Source: DASRRB01 sp036732755 (GTDB lineage: Bacteria; Planctomycetota; B15-G4; SIAN01). From it: a stretch of 8,995 bases of DNA. The translations under genes and the position numbers were made by a program. Numbering within the stretch: position 1 is the stretch's first letter; each line of letters opens with the position of its first letter. Below, piece after piece: positions 5,392-8,995 of the stretch. Below the pieces are notes generated by a model. The model made no database searches and had not been told where the DNA came from. It saw only the letters and a program-made list of their open reading frames with translations. Location: the NCBI GenBank assembly GCA_036732755.1, contig DAINBU010000172.1:1-8995 (forward strand), given 5' to 3'.

Positions 5392-7758
5392 TCAATTGCC
5401 CTTCTCGGTCTTCGGCGCCGCGCGATCGCCCGCGTCGACGATCTTCGCGTCGAAGGACGTGTACTCCGGGACGTCGCTCGGCTTCTTGCCCAGCTTCTCG
5501 AGGATCGCGCGCAGCGCCGCCTGCAGCTGGTTGTCTTCCTGGTAGTCGCCGAAGATGAAGAGCCCCTGGCCGGGGAACGTCTTGTGGCGGTCGTCGCAGA
5601 CGCGCTCGCGCAGGTAGTACCGCAGATAGAGCCGCACGTCCTCCTTCGACAGCTTGGTGTCGAGCGAGTCGTAGAACCTGTCGAAGTCGGGGTAGCGCGT
5701 CGTCTCGTGCCCGTCGCCCTCCGCGAGCTGGATCATCTTGTCGCGGTTCGCCTCGTAGGTGGCGTCGAGGTAGTCGTGGAAGACGGTCGCGCGCCGCTTG
5801 TCCTTGGTCTTGTCGAGGATCTTGGCGAACTCGTGCTCCTTCCAGAGGTCGGGCTCGCGCAGGTCGACGAGCACGTCGGGATGGATGCCGCCCTTGATGT
5901 ACTTCTTGCCGTCGATCTCCTGCGTCTGCAGCCGCCCGTCCTTGTCGTACTCGCGGTCGGGCGTCGAGCCGTCGGGGAGGAAGTAGCGGCCGGTCGTGAT
6001 CTTGAGGAACGGCCCGATGTCCCACTTGCCGTTGGCGTTGGTGTCGACGAACGGCTCGCCCTTGTCCCACGTGCCGTTGTTGTTCTGGTCGGTGAACGGC
6101 TCGCCGCGGCGCGACGCCAGCTCGTACATCGGCGTCTGCACCGAGCCCTTGCCGTAGGTGTGGTCGCCGACGATCGTCGCGCGGCCGTAGTCCTTGAGGC
6201 AGCCCGACGTGATCTCCGAGGCGCTCGCGCTCACCTCGTTCACGAGGACCGCCATCGGCAGGCGCTCCTTGTCGTCGAAGCACGGGTCGGTGCGCGGCGT
6301 GAAGTAGACCTTGTTGTCGTCGCGCGTCGGGCCCTCGGTCTTCACCACCAGCTTGTTGGGGCCGCAGAAGAGGGCGACGATCTGGACGGCGCTGTTCAGG
6401 AAGCCGCCGGTGTTGTTGCGCAGGTCGACGACCAGCCCCTTCATCCCGCGCGCCTGGAGGTCGCGCAGCGCCTTCGCAGTCTCCTCGGCCGTCTCCGCCG
6501 CGAACGTCGTGATCTCGACGTAGCCGATGTCGCCCGGGAACATCTCCGAGCTCACCGACGGGATGATGATCTTCTGGCGTTCGAGCGTGAAGTCGCGCGT
6601 CTCGGTCCAGCCGCGCCGGAACACCGTCACCTTCACCTTGGTGCCGGCCGGGCCCTTCAGCCGCGCGATGATGTCGTTGATGTCGTTCACGCCGGTCGTG
6701 TCCCAGCCGTCGACCTTGAGGACCTGGTCGCGACTGCGCAGGCCGGCCTCGTAGGCGGGGCCGCTGTAGATCGGGCGCGTGATCGTGAAGATCTTCTCCT
6801 CGCCCACCTGCTCGACGTAGGCGCCGATGCCGCCGTAGTCGCGGCGCAGGTCGAGGTTCCAGCGCTCCTGCTGCTCGCTGGTGAAGAAGGTGGAGTGGGG
6901 GTCGAGCCGCTCGAGCATCCCGCGCGCGGCCGCCTCGAGCAGCTCCTCGCGCATCGCCGGCTGCTCGAACTCCTTGCCCTTGATGTGGCGGCTCAGGCCG
7001 AGGTCGAGCACCTCCTGCAGCAGGTCGAGGTCGGGCGAGAACGTGCCCGTCGACTTGGGCCGCGCGCGCTCGCGCAGCAGGCTGTCGAGCATCCGGTTCT
7101 GCTTGTCGACCTGCAGCCACGCGGCGGCGAGCCGCCCTTCGGGCGTCGGGTCGCGCTGGATCTCCGTGAGGACCCCCTTCGACTTCTCGAGCGAGCCGAT
7201 CTCGGCGAGCGCGAGCGCGCCCTGGACCCGCAGGTCCTGGCGGTCGCTGTCGAGCCACTTGACCAGCTCTTCTTCACTGCGGCGCTTGTCGGCGGCGCTC
7301 ACCTTGTAGAGCGACTTCGCGACGGCGAGCTTGAGGCTCGGGTCGAGCTCGTGGTCGAGGTCGGAGCGCAGGAACTTCGCGATGGCGTCGTCGCCGGCGA
7401 AGTCGGAGATGCCGACGATCTGGATCGCGGCGCGGCGCGTCTCCCGGTCGACCTGGTCGTCCTGGGCGACCGCGAGCACGGCGTCGCGGGCGTCGTCGAT
7501 CTCGCTCAGCTCGATCAGCGCGCGCCCGAGCGTCAGCTTCCCGACCGGGGAGGCGGACTTGACCTTCGCCTTGAGGCCGGGCGCGATCTTGGTCCCGAGC
7601 TGCCGCAGGTCGCGGGCGCGCTCGTAGACGGAGGAGACCCCCTGCTTCTCGGCCTGCGCCAGGATCGCGTCGATCCGCTCGTCGTCGTCACCACCCGCTG
7701 CGAACCCGTTCGAGAAAATGCCGGCGACCGCCAGCGCTGCCAGCCAGTTGCGAATCAC
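5392..7758 (-). CDS. Exported S41 carboxyl-terminal processing peptidase (CtpA/Tsp type) with helical-repeat N-terminus
   Basis: Serine peptidase of family S41, expected to cut proteins near their C-termini in the periplasm (788 aa). Residues 1-22 form a signal peptide (hydrophobic WLAALAVAGIF, then FAAG). Residues 25-235 are alpha-helical repeats resembling HEAT units. A linker has LDPHSTFF (285-292), followed by a PDZ domain (about 303-392) with YGGIGAYV. The protease core shows GYVEI (412-416), VVDLRNNTGG (443-452), Ser512 in SASASEI and Lys537 in TYGKGSV. The Ser/Lys gap of 25 matches E. coli Tsp. Residues 553-582 hold two calcium-loop-like repeats, described separately. A helical C-terminal region (about 640-788) completes it. 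The chosen start is the GTG at 7758, preceded by GGAGG at 4 bases. An in-frame ATG at 7854 would add 32 charged residues before the signal peptide and is less likely. It looks monocistronic and divergent from moaC. Its substrates are unknown. Confidence 0.93.
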   Translation of the reverse strand: MIRNWLAALAVAGIFSNGFAAGGDDDERIDAILAQAEKQGVSSVYERARDLRQLGTKIAPGLKAKVKSASPVGKLTLGRALIELSEIDDARDAVLAVAQDDQVDRETRRAAIQIVGISDFAGDDAIAKFLRSDLDHELDPSLKLAVAKSLYKVSAADKRRSEEELVKWLDSDRQDLRVQGALALAEIGSLEKSKGVLTEIQRDPTPEGRLAAAWLQVDKQNRMLDSLLRERARPKSTGTFSPDLDLLQEVLDLGLSRHIKGKEFEQPAMREELLEAAARGMLERLDPHSTFFTSEQQERWNLDLRRDYGGIGAYVEQVGEEKIFTITRPIYSGPAYEAGLRSRDQVLKVDGWDTTGVNDINDIIARLKGPAGTKVKVTVFRRGWTETRDFTLERQKIIIPSVSSEMFPGDIGYVEITTFAAETAEETAKALRDLQARGMKGLVVDLRNNTGGFLNSAVQIVALFCGPNKLVVKTEGPTRDDNKVYFTPRTDPCFDDKERLPMAVLVNEVSASASEITSGCLKDYGRATIVGDHTYGKGSVQTPMYELASRRGEPFTDQNNNGTWDKGEPFVDTNANGKWDIGPFLKITTGRYFLPDGSTPDREYDKDGRLQTQEIDGKKYIKGGIHPDVLVDLREPDLWKEHEFAKILDKTKDKRRATVFHDYLDATYEANRDKMIQLAEGDGHETTRYPDFDRFYDSLDTKLSKEDVRLYLRYYLRERVCDDRHKTFPGQGLFIFGDYQEDNQLQAALRAILEKLGKKPSDVPEYTSFDAKIVDAGDRAAPKTEKGN
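6013..6102 (-). repeat. Duplicated calcium-loop-like insertion within the S41 peptidase
   Basis: This codes for residues 553-582 of the protease. Two consecutive 15-residue units, EPFTDQNNNGTWDKG and EPFVDTNANGKWDIG, share EPF-x-D-x-N-x-N-G-x-W-D-x-G. The D-x-N-x-N-G-x-x-D spacing is that of EF-hand or dockerin-type calcium loops. The insert sits between the catalytic-Lys segment and the LKITTGRYFLPDG strand, which in ordinary CtpA proteins follow each other closely. Calcium binding is inferred from the motif only. Confidence 0.75.
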
Positions 7759-7781
7759 AGGGCCTCCAGTCGTTGCGAATC
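7747..7781 (-). repeat. 10-bp direct repeat spanning the protease start
   Basis: GTTGCGAATC occurs at 7747-7756 and 7772-7781, 25 bp apart. On the minus strand these are GATTCGCAAC before the Shine-Dalgarno and again just inside the gene at codons 2-4. It could be a regulatory site at the translation start, or chance. Confidence 0.35.
7763..7767 (-). promoter_or_regulatory. Shine-Dalgarno of the S41 peptidase gene
   Basis: On the minus strand GGAGG is followed by CCCT and then GTG at 7758. It decides in favour of the GTG start that leads straight into the signal peptide. Confidence 0.65.
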
Positions 7782-7933
7782 GGGGGTTCGCGAGGTCGGG
7801 GCTGCGGGAGTGATCGTCCTCGGGAAGGCCCGGCCTCGAGCGGCGACGCTGCATACGACCGGGCGGCCCGGGAGTTTAGAGGAGCCGGGGTGCCCCGCAA
7901 CGCGCCACCGGCGGCATCGACGGGCCGACCCCG

Positions 7934-7941
7934 TAAGATCC
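7934..7941 (+). promoter_or_regulatory. moaC: Candidate -10 box (TAAGATCC) for moaC
   Basis: TAAGAT matches 4/6 of the sigma70 -10 consensus and ends 10 bases before the ATG at 7950. No Shine-Dalgarno lies between, so a near-leaderless transcript is plausible. No -35 box is recognisable. Tentative. Confidence 0.3.
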
Positions 7942-7949
7942 CCCGTTCC

Positions 7950-8459
7950 ATGGCGACGAACCGGTCCCTTCCGCCCAAGCTCTCGCACGTCGACGCGCGT
8001 GGTCGCGCACGCATGGTCGACGTCTCGGCGAAGGAGGTCACGGAGCGCCGCGCCCGCGCGCAGGCCGTCGTGCGCATGTCCGCGCCCGCGGACCGCCAGC
8101 TCCGTGACGGAACGCTGAAGAAAGGCGACGCCTTCGAGATGGTGCGCTTCGCCGCGATCCAGGCCGCGAAGCAGACGGCGCAGCTCCTCCCCCTCTGCCA
8201 CCCGCTCAAGCTCACCCAGGTCGACGCCGAGCTCACCGCGCTCGGCGGCGGCGAGTGGAGCGTCGCGACGGAGATCGCGGCGCTCGACCGCACCGGGGTC
8301 GAGATGGAGGCGCTCACCGCGGCGACGGTCGGCGCGCTCGCGCTCTACGACATGGTGAAGGCGGTGGACCGGAGCGCCGAGATCGCGTCGGTCCGCCTGC
8401 TCGAGAAATCGGGCGGCAAGTCGGGCCGCTGGGTGCGCGAGGGGGGCGGCGCGAAGTGA
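7950..8459 (+). CDS. moaC: Cyclic pyranopterin monophosphate synthase MoaC
   Basis: MoaC converts the 3',8-cyclo-GTP made by MoaA into cyclic pyranopterin monophosphate, the first stable intermediate of molybdenum cofactor synthesis, in the cytoplasm. The 169-aa length matches the family (E. coli 161). Signature motifs are LPLCHPL (80-86, with Cys83/His84), TGVEMEALTAATVGAL (115-130) and LYDMVKA (132-138), with Asp134 and Lys137 in the place of the E. coli catalytic Asp128/Lys131. LSHVD (11-15) is the usual N-terminal marker and supports the ATG at 7950; an in-frame TTG at 7773 would add 59 residues unlike any MoaC. No Shine-Dalgarno is seen. The stop overlaps the next gene's GTG by 4 bases (GTGA). 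First gene of a molybdenum-cofactor operon; moaA is not in view. Confidence 0.96.
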   Translation: MATNRSLPPKLSHVDARGRARMVDVSAKEVTERRARAQAVVRMSAPADRQLRDGTLKKGDAFEMVRFAAIQAAKQTAQLLPLCHPLKLTQVDAELTALGGGEWSVATEIAALDRTGVEMEALTAATVGALALYDMVKAVDRSAEIASVRLLEKSGGKSGRWVREGGGAK

Positions 8460-8977
8460 GCGAGCCCGTCCCTGTGCGCGCGACCCTCGCGGTCGCGCTG
8501 GTCGTCTGTTCCGATCGCGCCGCGAGCGGCGAGCGGGCCGACGAGACGGCGGCGCGCCTGCGCCCGCTGCTCGAGGGCGCCGGCCATGCGCTGGCGGCGG
8601 TGCGGGTCGTCCCCGACGAGCGCGCCGCGATCGAGGCGGCGCTGCGCGAGCTCGCGCGCGCGCACCCGGTCGTGCTCACCTCGGGCGGCACCGGCGTGGG
8701 GCCGCGCGACGTGACGGTCGAGGCGACGCGCGCCGTGATCGAGCGCGAGATCCCCGGACTCGGCGAGGCGATGCGCATGAAGAGCTTCGCAGCGACGCCG
8801 ACCGCGCTGCTTTCGCGAGCGACGGTCGGGACGCTCGGCGCGGCGCTGATCGTCAACCTGCCCGGCTCGCCCAAGGGCGCGGTCGAGTGCCTCGGCGTCG
8901 TGCTGTCGGTGGTCGCGCACGTGGCGCGTCTGTTCGCCGGTGGCGTGGCCGACTGCCAGAAGGAGATCGGGCGATGA
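8456..8977 (+). CDS. mog: MogA/MoaB-family molybdopterin adenylyltransferase
   Basis: Protein of the MogA/MoaB family (173 aa), which adenylates molybdopterin before molybdenum insertion. Visible motifs are VVCSDRAASGE (16-26), LTSGGTGVGPRDVT (74-87), IPGLGEAMR (99-107), FAATPTALLSR (111-121) and NLPGSPKG (134-141). Asp54 (VPDE) and Asp85 (PRDVT) line up with E. coli MogA Asp49 and Asp82. The resemblance in PGxGExMR and in ATPTALLSR is closer to MogA than to E. coli MoaB, but the two cannot be firmly told apart here. The start is GTG at 8456, overlapping the moaC stop as GTGA, with only a weak GAGGGG upstream; translational coupling is likely. The stop overlaps the next ATG (ATGA). Confidence 0.88.
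   Translation: MSEPVPVRATLAVALVVCSDRAASGERADETAARLRPLLEGAGHALAAVRVVPDERAAIEAALRELARAHPVVLTSGGTGVGPRDVTVEATRAVIEREIPGLGEAMRMKSFAATPTALLSRATVGTLGAALIVNLPGSPKGAVECLGVVLSVVAHVARLFAGGVADCQKEIGR
8960..8965 (+). promoter_or_regulatory. Shine-Dalgarno of the third operon gene
   Basis: AAGGAG with an 8-base spacer before the ATG at 8974, inside the end of the mog-type gene. It supports a real translation start there. Confidence 0.7.
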
Positions 8978-8995
8978 GCCTGCGGGTGGCGATCG
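8974..8995 (+). CDS. Start of a third operon gene, truncated by the window edge
   Basis: ATG at 8974 overlaps the preceding stop as ATGA and has a strong AAGGAG upstream. Only seven complete codons (MSLRVAI) are visible, too few for identification. Its position suggests another molybdenum-cofactor gene such as moaD, moaE or moeA, but that is inference from context only. Confidence 0.6.

Larger units (their letters stand above)
7759..7949. promoter_or_regulatory. Divergent intergenic region between protease and moaC
   Basis: This 191-bp gap separates the minus-strand protease from the plus-strand moaC, so it must carry promoters for both. Minus-strand TAAACTCC (7878-7871) and plus-strand TAAGATCC (7934-7941) are -10-like candidates. 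I see no molybdenum-cofactor riboswitch-like fold or clear operator by eye, and no supportable coding sequence. Confidence 0.45.

Noticed and set aside
7759..7854. ATG at 7854 as the protease start
   Set aside because: It would place 32 charged residues before an otherwise textbook signal peptide. The GTG at 7758 has GGAGG at suitable distance.
7773..7949. N-terminal extension of moaC from TTG 7773
   Set aside because: The added 59 residues are unlike MoaC and lie in the divergent promoter gap. The family N-terminus fits the ATG at 7950.
5584..8118. Long plus-strand open frame opposite the S41 peptidase
   Set aside because: Composition is a Val/Leu/Arg/Asp-biased mirror of the protease codons. 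No domain is visible and it runs into moaC, so it is a GC-driven shadow.
1..8995. tRNA, rRNA, CRISPR arrays, insertion sequences or transfer signs
   Set aside because: None seen on either strand. Base and codon composition look uniform across all genes.

Overview
This is a GC-rich (roughly 70% by eye) chromosomal window of housekeeping type. It holds six complete protein genes, the first codons of a seventh, and no RNA genes, mobile elements or CRISPR. The mix points to a GC-rich Gram-negative bacterium outside the well-studied groups, such as a Myxococcota/'deltaproteobacterial'-like or PVC-neighbouring lineage. The clues are a RicT homologue next to holB, a Minf_1886-family protein, a secreted S41 protease and separate moaC/mog genes. 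The phylum cannot be fixed from this sequence alone.

Layout: (1) 153-2510, minus strand, a 785-aa transketolase-family thiamine-diphosphate enzyme whose usual GDG metal motif reads GEG. (2) A short divergent gap, then a plus-strand run: holB (DNA polymerase III delta prime, 2570-3697), ricT (PSP1-type iron-sulfur protein, 3717-4763) and, after a 168-bp gap, a Minf_1886-family small protein (4932-5333). (3) Convergent to these, 5392-7758 on the minus strand encodes an exported S41 C-terminal-processing peptidase with a helical-repeat N-terminus, a PDZ domain, a Ser/Lys catalytic dyad and an unusual two-loop calcium-binding-like insertion. (4) A second divergent gap, then a plus-strand molybdenum-cofactor operon: moaC (7950-8459), mog/moaB-type gene (8456-8977) and a truncated third gene (from 8974). 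The three are coupled by 4-base stop/start overlaps.

How the genes work together: HolB and RicT share a neighbourhood known from Firmicutes, which suggests an old conserved pair. MoaC and Mog act at separate steps of molybdopterin synthesis. The transketolase-like enzyme and the protease appear to be single-gene units. I see no clear new multi-gene system. The points most worth following are the non-canonical transketolase-like enzyme, the duplicated D-x-N-x-N-G insertion in the protease core, the extra cysteine cluster of RicT, and a possible near-leaderless promoter pattern shared by operon-first genes.
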